From Arenibacter palladensis (GTDB lineage Bacteria; Bacteroidota; Bacteroidia; Flavobacteriales; Flavobacteriaceae), in the NCBI RefSeq assembly GCF_900129275.1, contig NZ_FQUX01000012.1, forward strand, positions 60,352-124,351: DNA of 64,000 nucleotides, in the 5' to 3' direction. Both the position numbers and the translations under genes were made by a program. Each line of letters opens with the position of its first letter. Position 1 is the stretch's first letter. Of the stretch, positions 27,497-37,612 are shown in pieces. The notes beneath the pieces were generated by a model that saw only the letters and a list, made by a program, of their open reading frames with translations, was not told the origin of the DNA and ran no database searches.

Positions 27497-28288
27497 CTAA
27501 AAATTTAGAAACTGTGCACTATAAGGCACACTTACATCCCTTAAAAAGAATTTTAATACCTCAACATCCCCATTGGTAAAAAACTGGTGCGAACTACTTT
27601 CGCCATCCGATCCCGACAATAAATCATTTAGTTGCAAGACATTTTTGGTATGTCTGGCCACTCCCTCTCCAGAATCGATAATCTTAATATTTTCAGGTAA
27701 AATTTCCTTTATCAAAGGAAGCAAATAGGGATAATGTGTACAGCCCAAAACCAATTGATCCATACCTTGACTCAACATGGGATCCAGGTAATTCCGCAAT
27801 AACTCCTTAGTTTTGGAGGTATTGATCTCACCTTTCTCGATCTGCTCTACCAGCCCAGTACCAACTTGGTCGAGTACCTTTATACCACTGGCATGCATTT
27901 CCGAAGTATTATTGAATAAAGCACTGGATAAAGTACCCTTGGTTGCCAAAACACCAACTGTTTTAGTTTTGGAATTAAGGGCAGCGGGTTTAATCGCTGG
28001 CTCAATACCGATAAGGGGGACGCTATAACTGGCCCTAAGTTCCTTTATGGCGTTGGTGGTAGCGGTGTTACAGGCAACTACAATAAGTTTACAACCCTTT
28101 TGCAGAAGAAATTCCACATTCTTAATACTAAGTTGAAGTATCTGTTCCTTCGATTTTTCTCCATAGGGTGCATTCCTACTATCGGCCAGATAAATAGTGG
28201 ATTCATAGGGAAGAACCTTGTTAATCTCCCGCCATATGGAGGTGCCACCAATGCCGGAATCAAAAATACCTATGGGTCCTTTATTCAT
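27497..28288 (-). CDS. murI: Glutamate racemase
   Basis: It supplies D-glutamate for peptidoglycan in the cytoplasm. The 263 residues include PIGIFDSGIGGTSIWR, the first catalytic cysteine in VVACNTATTNA, and the second in LVLGCTHYPYLLP. Length and motifs are typical. It lies convergent with folA, and 138 bp downstream of mpl, another peptidoglycan gene, in the same direction. Confidence 0.97.
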   Translation of the reverse strand: MNKGPIGIFDSGIGGTSIWREINKVLPYESTIYLADSRNAPYGEKSKEQILQLSIKNVEFLLQKGCKLIVVACNTATTNAIKELRASYSVPLIGIEPAIKPAALNSKTKTVGVLATKGTLSSALFNNTSEMHASGIKVLDQVGTGLVEQIEKGEINTSKTKELLRNYLDPMLSQGMDQLVLGCTHYPYLLPLIKEILPENIKIIDSGEGVARHTKNVLQLNDLLSGSDGESSSHQFFTNGDVEVLKFFLRDVSVPYSAQFLNF

Positions 28289-28426
28289 TTAAAACAAAAA
28301 GATTAAACAGCCATAAATTTACATTAATATTGCTTCTTGGAGTAGTCTCTTTATTGAAATAAAACGCCAGCTTCTCCACATTTTATTTTTTTTCACATAG
28401 TCCAACACCACAGAAAGGCCTACTGC

Positions 28427-29788
28427 CTAATACTTTTCAACCAACACCTTAACCTCCTCCAAATTCAATCCTCCATAATTCCCAGAGCTCATCAAAAGTA
28501 GTACGGAATTATCATATTCCTGGCCAAAAACATAGTTTTTGAAATCTTCGGCATCGGTAAAAATCTGTAAATCGTCGCGAACAAAGGCTTCCGATATTTG
28601 TGCAGGAGTAACCTCCTTAAGTTTCTTTATCCTAACCGATTCCGGCAAATAAAAAACCGCCGCTACATCCGCAGCTTCCAAGGCACCTTTATATTCCCTT
28701 AAAAATTCCGGATTAAAACTGCTATAGGTGTGCAATTCCAGACATGCAATTAATTTTCTGTCCGGATACTGCTCTTTAACGGCTTTGGTTGTGGCCATTA
28801 CTTTACTGGGTGAATGCGCAAAATCCTTATAAGCAACGCAGGTCTTTCCCTCAGCAATTTTTTCCAATCTTTTGGAAGCCCCTTTAAAGGATGCAATGGC
28901 CTCATAGAAATCGTCCTCGTCCACTCCCATATTTTGACATATCCATTTTGCCCCGGCCAAATTGCTCAGGTTATGCTTTCCAAAAACTTCGATAGGCATA
29001 GGGCCTTCCGGGGTTTCCAAAATGGTTTGTCCATTTTCAACAGCATAGTCAGGAGTGTTGTAGGGGAGTTTGCGTATAGCATTCTCCGAGGCTTTTACCA
29101 CCCTATCCACCTCAGGGTCTTCCTCATTATAAGTAATACTACCTCCCTTTACAATACTATCCACAAAAATCCGGAATTGCTCCACGTAATTGTCATATGT
29201 AGGAAATACATTAATGTGATCCCAGGCTATACCGCTCAACAAGGCAATATTGGGTTTGTATAGATGAAATTTAGGCCGCCTATCTATTGGGGAAGACAAA
29301 TATTCATCACCCTCCAGCACTATAAAATCGTTCTCCTCGGTAAGATGTACCATACGGCCAAAACCTTCCAATTGGGCCCCTACCATAAAATCTACGGCTA
29401 TGTCGTGATAATTTAAAACATGTAATATCATGGAAGTAATGGTAGTCTTACCATGGCTCCCTCCTATGACCACTCGGGTCTTATTTTTGGACTGTTCGTA
29501 AAGAAACTCCGGATAGGAAAATATTTTCAATCCCAATTCCTGGGCCTTAAGTAGCTCAGGATTGTCCGCCTTGGCGTGCATCCCCAAAATCACTGCATCC
29601 AAATTGGAGTTCAATTTCTCTGGAAACCAGCCAAATTGTTCCGGCAAAAGCCCTTTGGTTGCCAACCTGGTTTTGGAAGGTTCAAAAATTACGTCATCAC
29701 TCCCTGAAACAATATATCCCTTATGATGTAATGCCAAAGCCAAATTGTGCATAGCACTGCCCCCGATGGCAATAAAATGAATGTGCAT
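28427..29788 (-). CDS. mpl: UDP-N-acetylmuramate:L-alanyl-gamma-D-glutamyl-meso-diaminopimelate ligase (murein peptide recycling)
   Basis: A Mur ligase that attaches a recycled tripeptide to UDP-MurNAc. The 453 residues show the MurC/Mpl N-terminal Rossmann motif IHFIAIGGSAMHNLALAL, the ATP loop GGSHGKTTITSM, the metal-site region EGDEYLSSPIDRRPKF, and KDFAHSPSKVMAT near the C-terminal domain. DEYLSSPIDRRPKF and the HxKAD-like segment separate Mpl from MurC. Its neighbour murI provides D-Glu. Mpl is best known in Gram-negatives and is common in Bacteroidota. Confidence 0.92.
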   Translation of the reverse strand: MHIHFIAIGGSAMHNLALALHHKGYIVSGSDDVIFEPSKTRLATKGLLPEQFGWFPEKLNSNLDAVILGMHAKADNPELLKAQELGLKIFSYPEFLYEQSKNKTRVVIGGSHGKTTITSMILHVLNYHDIAVDFMVGAQLEGFGRMVHLTEENDFIVLEGDEYLSSPIDRRPKFHLYKPNIALLSGIAWDHINVFPTYDNYVEQFRIFVDSIVKGGSITYNEEDPEVDRVVKASENAIRKLPYNTPDYAVENGQTILETPEGPMPIEVFGKHNLSNLAGAKWICQNMGVDEDDFYEAIASFKGASKRLEKIAEGKTCVAYKDFAHSPSKVMATTKAVKEQYPDRKLIACLELHTYSSFNPEFLREYKGALEAADVAAVFYLPESVRIKKLKEVTPAQISEAFVRDDLQIFTDAEDFKNYVFGQEYDNSVLLLMSSGNYGGLNLEEVKVLVEKY

Positions 29789-30094
29789 GAAAAGATTGGT
29801 TTAAGGGGTAAAGATAATCATTGTTCAAGGCTATCAAAAAAAGTTAGCCTATGGTTTTACGCAATAAGGAAAAAATAACCAAACCCTTGAATAAGCAGTA
29901 CCCCTTATTAGAACAGGTCCTGGCCAGAAGTTTAAACCGAATTCCCTACCAAGAGCGTTGATTGGTTCTACTTTCGCTTTTGAATAAGCCAGCAGCTTTT
30001 AAAATACGGATATCACGAGTAAAGATTGGATTACGATAAAAAACTATATCCGAACCCTCAATATTTTTTAATTTAGTACCAAAGAACACTATCC
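29789..30094. other. 306-bp intergenic region without a recognised gene
   Basis: It separates divergent mpl and the cupin gene, so it must hold both promoters. I see no clean promoter pair, no stable hairpin, and no RNA gene. On the minus strand, about 48 open codons (roughly 30025-29855) exist but lack a start, a ribosome site and recognisable motifs. Confidence 0.5.
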
Positions 30095-30412
30095 ATGAAA
30101 ATAAAACTTGCCGAAATTGTTCCCAAGGAAATTATGCCTGGCTACCACGGCAAACTTATACACACCCAAAATATGAGTCTAGCTTTTTGGGAGGTGGAAG
30201 CTGGCGCCAAGGTCCCCGAACATGCACATATGAATGAGCAGGTAATGCAGGTATTGGAAGGAAAATTTGAATTTACCCTAGGCGGCGTTACCAAAACCTA
30301 TGAACCAGGGGATCTGGTTATAATTCCACCCCATGTTTCGCATAGTGGCTTAGCACTAACCCCCTGTAAATTAATGGATGTTTTTAGTCCCACAAGGGAA
30401 GAATATAAATAA
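30095..30412 (+). CDS. Cupin domain-containing protein
   Basis: A 105-residue single-domain cupin. Motif 1 includes GAKVPEHAHMNEQVMQVLEGKFEF, with His and Glu metal ligands, and motif 2 includes YEPGDLVIIPPHVSHSGLAL. It probably binds a divalent metal. Small cupins range from sugar-binding to dioxygenase-like, and the role here is unknown. It precedes an SDR gene by 42 bp and may be co-transcribed, suggesting shared metabolism of a small molecule. Confidence 0.88.
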   Translation: MKIKLAEIVPKEIMPGYHGKLIHTQNMSLAFWEVEAGAKVPEHAHMNEQVMQVLEGKFEFTLGGVTKTYEPGDLVIIPPHVSHSGLALTPCKLMDVFSPTREEYK

Positions 30413-30454
30413 ACCTATTATCCCGGTGGGATAGTGTTAAAACATATTATCAGG

Positions 30455-31240
30455 ATGAAGATATCACTCAAAAACAAAAAAGCATTGGTCGGCGGTAGTA
30501 GCCGTGGAATTGGCAGGGCCATTGCCCAACAATTAGCTGCCAGTGGCGCAAGCGTGACCGTCATGGCCCGTAGCGAGGAACAATTAAAATCCCTGATATC
30601 CAATTTGCCCACGGACAGCGGACAGCAACACCAGTATTTGGTGGTAGATTATTCCAATTTGGATGCTTATAAGAAAAGTATAGCGACCTTCTTTCAAACC
30701 AACACGGTAGATATTTTGGTGAACAATACCCAGGGACCATCGGCAGGAGGTGCCTTGGACAAAAAGATCGATGATTATCAGGAAGCTTTTGATCTTCTTT
30801 TTAAGACTGTGGTATTCACCACAGAACAGGCGCTTACGGGTATGATATCCAAGAAATACGGTCGTATTATTAATGTTGCCTCGGTTTCCGTAAAGGAGCC
30901 GTTGCCCTATTTGGCCCTTTCGAATAGCATACGTGCCGCTGTTGTTACCTGGTCCAAAACCCTGGCTTCCGATGTAGGTAAATACAATATCACTGCAAAC
31001 TGCACCCTAACGGGTTATTTTAACACGGAAAGACTAAAGCAACTTAATGGTGCCAAGGCCAAATCCTTGGGTATTCCCCTTACAGAAGTTGAAAATCAAA
31101 TGCTCTCCAATGTACCTGTTGGACGATTTGGAGACCCAACGGAATATGGCCATTTGGTTACTTTTTTGGCCTCTGAGTACGCCTCTTTTATAACAGGCAC
31201 CAATATTCCTATTGATGGTGGTTTGCTAAAGTCACTTTAA
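30455..31240 (+). CDS. SDR family oxidoreductase with atypical active site
   Basis: A 261-residue Rossmann-fold protein from the ATG at 30455 (MKISLKNKKALVGG). The NAD(P) motif GGSSRGIGRAIA is intact, as is VNNTQGPSAGG (NNAG-like). The Ser of INVASVSV is present. The YxxxK pair is replaced by PYLALSNSIRAAV, the LSNxxR pattern of a divergent FabG-like subgroup. The C-terminus FITGTNIPIDGGLLKSL is typical. Substrate is unknown; the cupin upstream may be a partner. Confidence 0.88.
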   Translation: MKISLKNKKALVGGSSRGIGRAIAQQLAASGASVTVMARSEEQLKSLISNLPTDSGQQHQYLVVDYSNLDAYKKSIATFFQTNTVDILVNNTQGPSAGGALDKKIDDYQEAFDLLFKTVVFTTEQALTGMISKKYGRIINVASVSVKEPLPYLALSNSIRAAVVTWSKTLASDVGKYNITANCTLTGYFNTERLKQLNGAKAKSLGIPLTEVENQMLSNVPVGRFGDPTEYGHLVTFLASEYASFITGTNIPIDGGLLKSL

Positions 31241-31309
31241 ACAACTGGCAAACAAGACAAAGAGCGACCTAGAGAGGTTAAGGCTTGTATGGACACAAAA
31301 AAATCCCTG

Positions 31310-31339
31310 TACCAATAAAGCAACGTTGGTATTCTTTTT
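31310..31339 (+). terminator. Weak terminator after the SDR gene
   Basis: A 6-bp TACCAA/TTGGTA stem with a 10-nt loop is followed by TTCTTTTT. The short stem makes it tentative. Confidence 0.4.
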
Positions 31340-31447
31340 GCATCTAGTCACTTCATGGTGTGTTCACTCACTTAAAAGTGCATTTCACTCATTATGGATT
31401 GCAACCCCATGAAATAAACGCCAATTTTGTTAAATATATCAATACAA

Positions 31448-34400
31448 ATGAAAAAGATAGCAACAATATTTACCTTAATCCTATTCTCTCAAATGGCACA
31501 ATCCCAGTCTACCAACGATACCTATTCCTCTTTATGGCAAAGGGTTCAAAAATTGGAGAACGAGGCCATGACCAAATCGGCATTGGACATAGTAGCTTTA
31601 ATTTCAAAAAAAGCCAAAAAAGAGCAGAATTCAGTTCAGATCATTAGATCGCTTATATATACCTCCAAATACGCACTTAACTTGGAGGAGGATGCCCAAT
31701 TAAAAATTGTCCGCGATTTTAAACAAGAAATAGACCAAAGTAAGTTCCCTACCAAAAATATCTTGGAAGGCTATTTGGCAAATATGTACTGGCAATATTT
31801 TCAACAAAACAGATATCGATTCTACGACCGGACTACAACTGCGAAGAAAGTGGATAGTATTGATTTTAGAACCTGGGACCTTAGCACTATTTTTCATGAA
31901 ATAAGCCTGCATTTTGATGCTTCATTACAAAAACCTTTGGAACTACAGCAGCTAAAAGTGGATGCTTATAATGAAATCCTTAATGAACAAAAAGGTTCCG
32001 AATTATACCGCCCCACCCTATTTGATCTTTTAGCCCATTCTGCACTGGATTTTTATAAAACCAGTGAAAATAGCATTACACGTCCGGCAGATAAATTTGA
32101 ATTGGACAACCCTGAAATATTATGTGAGGGAAAACAATTTGTGGAACATCAAATCAGCACCAAAGACAATACTTCCTTACAGTCCAAGGCAATAATACTT
32201 TATCAGCAACTCTTGGATTTTCATTTTCAGGACCCTACGGATGAAGCCTATGTGGAAGTTGATATTGAACGTCTAAAATATATTAAGAAAAATGCAGTAT
32301 TTCCCAACAAGGACCAACAATACCTGGAGGTTTTGCAAAATACCGCCGAATCTATCAAAAACAATAAAAGCTGGGCTTTGTACCAGTACGAAATTGCCAT
32401 GTTGTACCGGGAATGGGGCAACAGCTACCAACCTAATATCAAAGAGGAGTACAGATGGAAACAGAAAGAGGCCATGGCCGTATGTGAATCTGTAATAGAT
32501 AAGTTTCCTAACAGTAGGGGCGCCGAAAAATGTAAGGCACTAAAATCGGACATATTATCCAAAGACCTTCAATTAACCGGGGAAAGACATATTCCAATTA
32601 ACCTACCTTCCCGTTTACTTGTAGAATACAAAAATCTACATTCACTTCAATTATCGGCCCGCAGGATTACCCAAAAAGAGATAAAGCAGCTGAACAGCCT
32701 TTATTCCGAGGAAAAAATATTGGCTTTTATTAAAAAATTAACGGAAGTCAAGAGTTGGGATACCAAGCTTATCAACGAGAATGATTACCAATCCCACAAA
32801 ATTGAAATCCTGTTGCCAGAATTAAGTAACGGGTCCTACATTATTTTGGCCTCTCCAAGCACCGATTCCGGCATCACCTTCGCCTATAGCCCTATCCAAG
32901 TCACCAATTTGGCATTGGTGGAGGGGGATACCAACACGGAACATAACTTTCAGCTAATTGATCGTAATAATGGAAAGCCAATGTTAGGAGCTACACTAAA
33001 ATTCTCCTATCAACAGAACTACGAAAGACCCATCCTGACCAAGACCTTGATTTCCGACCAAAACGGGATGGTAACACTTCCCTTAAGCAGCGAAAGGTGG
33101 AGCAATGTAGACATCCAGATCAACACTAAAAATGAGGAGGCCCATTTTGAAGATTTTTATGTTAATGCCAAATATGACCAAGGAGAGGATGACAACCTCT
33201 ATTCCTGTTTTTTGTTTACGGACCGTAGTATTTACAGGCCTGGCCAACCCGTATATTTTAAAGGGTTGGCTATGGTACAAAAAGACGATAAATCCACCGT
33301 GCTTAACAAAACTAAAATAACGGTGAGCCTTATGGATGTAAATCATCAAGAAGTTTCCCAACAGGAATTTAAAACCAATGATTATGGCTCCATTTCAGGC
33401 ACATTCATTTTACCCAATAATGAGCTTACAGGAAATTATTATTTGAAATTGGATTCTGACGAAGTTGAAATTAGCGGCAACAGTTATTTTTCAGTGGAAG
33501 AATACAAGCGTCCCAAGTTTGAAACCTCATTGGAAGCCATTACAGAGACGTATAGGGTTAACGATACTATCTCCGTTAAGGGAAAGGCCAAGGCCTATGC
33601 CGGAAGCCTTATTACAGGTGCCAAGGTAAGCTATACGGTTAGGCGAGTGGTGTACTACCCTAAATGGTATTATTGGCACCTGCCCTATTCTGATGGGGTC
33701 CCCCAGGAAATTACCCATGGCGAAACGATTACCGATGCCAACGGCAACTACGAAATTAACTTCAAAGCCATACCAGATCTAAGTATTGCCAAGGAGAATA
33801 TGCCCACTTTCAACTATGAGGTTACGGCAGATGTTACGGACCTCAATGGCGAGACCCATAGTGCAACTACCATGGTCAACGTGGGGTATCATGCGCTAAC
33901 GGCCGATATTCAAATTAATGATCCTTTGAACAAGGAAGACAAAAATCCTAAGATAACCATCTCCTCCTATAACCTTAACGGTGAGTTTGTTGCAGCGCAA
34001 GGAAGCCTAAAAATGTATAAATTAAAGGCACCGAACAATGTCCTTAGACCAAGACCTTGGGCTGCTCCGGATTATGATGGCTTTGGAAAAACCAAGTTTA
34101 AGGAACTTTTCCCCCATGATGCCTTTGGCAAGGAAGATAACCCGGCCTTTTGGGAAAAAGGGGAATTGGTTTGGAAATCCAGCTTTGACACTGGAATATC
34201 CAAAGAAGTCGACTTGGGCAACGTAAAAAAATGGTTGTCCGGCAAATATGTCATTGAATTGGAAACAAAGGACAAATTTGGTCAACTGGTAAAGGATATT
34301 ACACAGACTACTTTCTACAGTGACAAGGACAAGAAACCGGCGGATAATCAAATTTTTCGAATAAAGACCGATAAAAACTCTTATTCCATTGGGGACAAAA

Positions 34401-37400
34401 TGAAACTAATCTTGAGCTCCGCCGTGGAAGATCTTACCATTTCCCTATTCGTTGAAAAGGATCGTAAAATCGTTGCAACACACCTAATTGAATTGCACAA
34501 TGACTCAAAGACCATTGAAATTCCGGTTACTGCCGATGACTTGGGAGGATTTGCCATAAATTATAGCTTCTCTGCATACAATGCCTTTCAATCGGGCAGC
34601 CTTTCCATTGCTGTCCCCTACCCGAGTTCTGAGTTAAAAATTGAAACAATTACCTTTCGGGATAAGCTCCAGCCTGGAAAAGAGGAAACCTGGTCCTTTA
34701 ATATTAAAGGCCCCAAAGGTGATAAGGTTACCGCCGAACTACTGGCAAGTATGTACGATGCCTCATTGGATGCCTTTAAAGGACATCATTGGAATTTCTC
34801 CCCGAACTACAGGGGGCAATACTACTCCAACAGACATCTTAATGCTCATAAAAGTTACGGGATCACCTCCTTTAATGCCTATCTAAATTTTGGAGATAGG
34901 TTTACATATGACCCTCAATATTATGACTCCTTTGATTGGTTCGGTTTCCATTTTGGATATGGTTATGCCCTACGCGACAGAATGATGATGAAGAGCAGTG
35001 CACCAGGTATACAAAGGGCAGAATTTGCCGATAGTGAATCCCTGGAGGAAACAGTTATTACCGGAAGTGGGGCCCCAGCCCCAGAAAATAAAGGGAACAA
35101 CGACCCAATTGTCCCAACTGGGGACGATAGCAAAAACGGCTTTGACGATATCCAAATCAGGAAAGACCTTCAAGAAACTGCCTTTTTCTTCCCGCAGCTA
35201 CTAACCGATAAGGACGGAAATGTTTCCTTTACTTTCACTACCCCCGAGGCCTTGACCAAATGGAAGCTACAGCTACTGGCTCATACCAAGACCATGGAAA
35301 GCGCCACCTCCACTTTGGAAACCGTTACGCAAAAAGAATTAATGGTTACCCCAAATGCACCCCGTTTCTTGCGGGAGGGAGATAAAATTACGATCAGCAC
35401 AAAAATCGCGAATCTAACCAACAAATTGCTCAGCGGGAATGCCAAGTTGGAATTGATAGATGCCTTTAGCGGAAGGGATATAACCCAAGAATTATTGATC
35501 ACCGGCCCAGATTCCGAATCTGTTTTGGGCGAAAATACTTTTACGGTAGATGCCAAGGGAAATACCCAAGTATCATGGAACCTGAAAATTCCTGAAGGAA
35601 TTGGAGCCGTACAGTACAAGGTAATGGCCAAGGCGGGTAATTTTAGCGATGGCGAACAAAGTGTACTTCCCGTGCTCTCTAACCGAATGCTGGTTACCGA
35701 AACCCTACCAATGTGGGTGCGGGGCAATGAAACCAAGACCTTTAGCCTAGACAAGTTAAAGAATACCACTTCCCCTACCCTAAAACATCATCAACTTAGT
35801 CTGGAGATAACTTCCAATCCGGCATGGTATGCCGTTCAGGCCCTGCCTTACTTAATGGAATATCCTTATGACTGTAACGAGCAAATATTTTCGAGATATT
35901 ACGCCAATACTTTGGGAGGGTATATTGCCAATTCCAATCCAAGAATACAACAGGTATTTGACCAATGGGCAAATTCCGATGCCTTATTGAGCAATCTTGA
36001 GAAAAATGAAGAATTAAAATCGATTTTAATTCAGGAAACGCCTTGGTTGCGAGATGCCCAATCCGAAACCGAACAAAAGAAACGCATAGCACTGCTCTTC
36101 GATCTTAACAAATTAAAAAATGATCAAGAGAATGCCTTCAACAAACTTGTCCTGAACCAAATGTCGTCCGGGGCTTGGGCCTGGTTTAAGGGAGGCCCCG
36201 AAAACCGATTTATTACCCAACATATTATTACTGGCCTAGGGCATCTTAATAAATTAACCTCTACAACAAGAAGTGAGGAAGACTACAGGGTTGGAAAGAA
36301 CAACAAGCTCAAAGAACAACAAGTAATAAAAAATGCGATTGCCTATTTGGACGATGAATTTGTGAAAGAATACGAGCAAATGAAAAAATACGCCAACGAC
36401 CTTAACGATGACCATTTGAGCCATACCCAAATACATTATCTATACATGCGCAGTTATTATCCAGAAGTAAAGGTTTCCAAAAAAGTTGCCGAAATTATGG
36501 ATTACTACACTCTTCAGGCACAAAAATATTGGGTAAAAAAAGATCTCTATTCAAAAGGTCTGCTTTCTTTAATACTCTATAGAAATGGAAGCACGGCTAC
36601 CGCCAATAAGATAATAAAGTCCTTGGAGGAAAATAGCATTTTGAGTGATGAATTGGGAATGTACTGGAAAGAAAATAACAGTTCCTGGTATTGGTACCAA
36701 GCTCCAATTGAGACCCAATCCCTGTTAATAGAAGCCTTTTCCGAAATTAAAGATGATATCAGAACAGTAGACAATCTCAAAATTTGGTTGTTGAAGAACA
36801 AACAGACCAATCAATGGAAAACCACCAAAGCCACTACAGATGCAGTTTATGCCCTTCTTTTAAGGGGAAGTGAATGGTTGTCTGTAACCCAAGCCGTAGA
36901 AGTATTGATTGGAGGTGACAAAATTGAACCCGCTAAACTCGAAAATGTCCAAGTGGAAGCTGGAACCGGATATTACAAAACCTCTTGGAATAAAAAGGAA
37001 ATAAGCCCAAAAATGGCAGAGGTACAGCTTAGCAAAAAAGGGGATGGTATTGCCTGGGGAGCTATGTACTGGCAATACTTTGAAGATTTGGACAAAATAA
37101 CCCCTGCAGATACGCCTTTGAAATTAAAAAAGAAAGTCTTCTTAAAGAAGAACACGGATACCGGGGAGGAATTGTCAGAAATAAATGACAACACACCTTT
37201 ACATGTTGGCGATCTAGTTCGTATTAGAATTGAATTAAGGGTAGATAGACCCATGGAATTTGTTCATATGAAAGATATGCGGGCCGCAGGGATGGAACCC
37301 ATCAATGTCCTGTCTACCTATAAATGGCAAGATGGTCTGGGGTATTATGAAAGCACCAAAGATGCCAGCACCAATTTCTTTTTCGACTACTTGTCCAAAG

Positions 37401-37534
37401 GTGTATATGTGTTCGAATATGACTTAAGGGTCAACAATGCCGGGGATTTTAGCAACGGAATTTCCACCATTCAGAGTATGTACGCTCCGGAATTCAGTAG
37501 TCATAGTGAAGGAGTGAGAATTCTTATTGAATAA
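31448..37534 (+). CDS. Alpha-2-macroglobulin family protein with thioester motif
   Basis: A giant secreted protein of about 2029 residues, from the ATG at 31448 (signal peptide MKKIATIFTLILFSQMAQSQ). The N-terminal part is helical. MG-type beta domains follow (for example FTDRSIYRPGQPVYFKGLA and YKRPKFE). A Gly/Asp-rich linker lies before FTTPEALTKWKLQLLAHT. The thioester domain carries YPYDCNEQ (Cys1476), the CxEQ motif that traps attacking proteases covalently. No lipobox is seen, so it is probably periplasmic but not lipid-anchored. Bacterial A2Ms often sit beside pbpC; none is here. DoxX follows by 78 bp. Confidence 0.93.
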   Translation: MKKIATIFTLILFSQMAQSQSTNDTYSSLWQRVQKLENEAMTKSALDIVALISKKAKKEQNSVQIIRSLIYTSKYALNLEEDAQLKIVRDFKQEIDQSKFPTKNILEGYLANMYWQYFQQNRYRFYDRTTTAKKVDSIDFRTWDLSTIFHEISLHFDASLQKPLELQQLKVDAYNEILNEQKGSELYRPTLFDLLAHSALDFYKTSENSITRPADKFELDNPEILCEGKQFVEHQISTKDNTSLQSKAIILYQQLLDFHFQDPTDEAYVEVDIERLKYIKKNAVFPNKDQQYLEVLQNTAESIKNNKSWALYQYEIAMLYREWGNSYQPNIKEEYRWKQKEAMAVCESVIDKFPNSRGAEKCKALKSDILSKDLQLTGERHIPINLPSRLLVEYKNLHSLQLSARRITQKEIKQLNSLYSEEKILAFIKKLTEVKSWDTKLINENDYQSHKIEILLPELSNGSYIILASPSTDSGITFAYSPIQVTNLALVEGDTNTEHNFQLIDRNNGKPMLGATLKFSYQQNYERPILTKTLISDQNGMVTLPLSSERWSNVDIQINTKNEEAHFEDFYVNAKYDQGEDDNLYSCFLFTDRSIYRPGQPVYFKGLAMVQKDDKSTVLNKTKITVSLMDVNHQEVSQQEFKTNDYGSISGTFILPNNELTGNYYLKLDSDEVEISGNSYFSVEEYKRPKFETSLEAITETYRVNDTISVKGKAKAYAGSLITGAKVSYTVRRVVYYPKWYYWHLPYSDGVPQEITHGETITDANGNYEINFKAIPDLSIAKENMPTFNYEVTADVTDLNGETHSATTMVNVGYHALTADIQINDPLNKEDKNPKITISSYNLNGEFVAAQGSLKMYKLKAPNNVLRPRPWAAPDYDGFGKTKFKELFPHDAFGKEDNPAFWEKGELVWKSSFDTGISKEVDLGNVKKWLSGKYVIELETKDKFGQLVKDITQTTFYSDKDKKPADNQIFRIKTDKNSYSIGDKMKLILSSAVEDLTISLFVEKDRKIVATHLIELHNDSKTIEIPVTADDLGGFAINYSFSAYNAFQSGSLSIAVPYPSSELKIETITFRDKLQPGKEETWSFNIKGPKGDKVTAELLASMYDASLDAFKGHHWNFSPNYRGQYYSNRHLNAHKSYGITSFNAYLNFGDRFTYDPQYYDSFDWFGFHFGYGYALRDRMMMKSSAPGIQRAEFADSESLEETVITGSGAPAPENKGNNDPIVPTGDDSKNGFDDIQIRKDLQETAFFFPQLLTDKDGNVSFTFTTPEALTKWKLQLLAHTKTMESATSTLETVTQKELMVTPNAPRFLREGDKITISTKIANLTNKLLSGNAKLELIDAFSGRDITQELLITGPDSESVLGENTFTVDAKGNTQVSWNLKIPEGIGAVQYKVMAKAGNFSDGEQSVLPVLSNRMLVTETLPMWVRGNETKTFSLDKLKNTTSPTLKHHQLSLEITSNPAWYAVQALPYLMEYPYDCNEQIFSRYYANTLGGYIANSNPRIQQVFDQWANSDALLSNLEKNEELKSILIQETPWLRDAQSETEQKKRIALLFDLNKLKNDQENAFNKLVLNQMSSGAWAWFKGGPENRFITQHIITGLGHLNKLTSTTRSEEDYRVGKNNKLKEQQVIKNAIAYLDDEFVKEYEQMKKYANDLNDDHLSHTQIHYLYMRSYYPEVKVSKKVAEIMDYYTLQAQKYWVKKDLYSKGLLSLILYRNGSTATANKIIKSLEENSILSDELGMYWKENNSSWYWYQAPIETQSLLIEAFSEIKDDIRTVDNLKIWLLKNKQTNQWKTTKATTDAVYALLLRGSEWLSVTQAVEVLIGGDKIEPAKLENVQVEAGTGYYKTSWNKKEISPKMAEVQLSKKGDGIAWGAMYWQYFEDLDKITPADTPLKLKKKVFLKKNTDTGEELSEINDNTPLHVGDLVRIRIELRVDRPMEFVHMKDMRAAGMEPINVLSTYKWQDGLGYYESTKDASTNFFFDYLSKGVYVFEYDLRVNNAGDFSNGISTIQSMYAPEFSSHSEGVRILIE

Positions 37535-37612
37535 TAAAAAAATATAATATTGTTAAAAAGGTATTGCTTTTTTTCATAAATTCATAAATAACTAACATAA
37601 AATCAAAGAATT

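Noticed and set aside
29855..30025. About 48 open codons on the minus strand in the mpl-cupin gap
   Set aside because: No start codon, no ribosome site, no motif; chance openness is likely.
34022..34351. Minus-strand open frames in the macroglobulin gene
   Set aside because: Antisense to well-conserved MG-domain coding sequence.
37535..37612. AAAAAG/CTTTTT pairing after the macroglobulin gene as a terminator
   Set aside because: The stem is only A-T pairs plus one G-C; too weak, and doxX probably shares the transcript.
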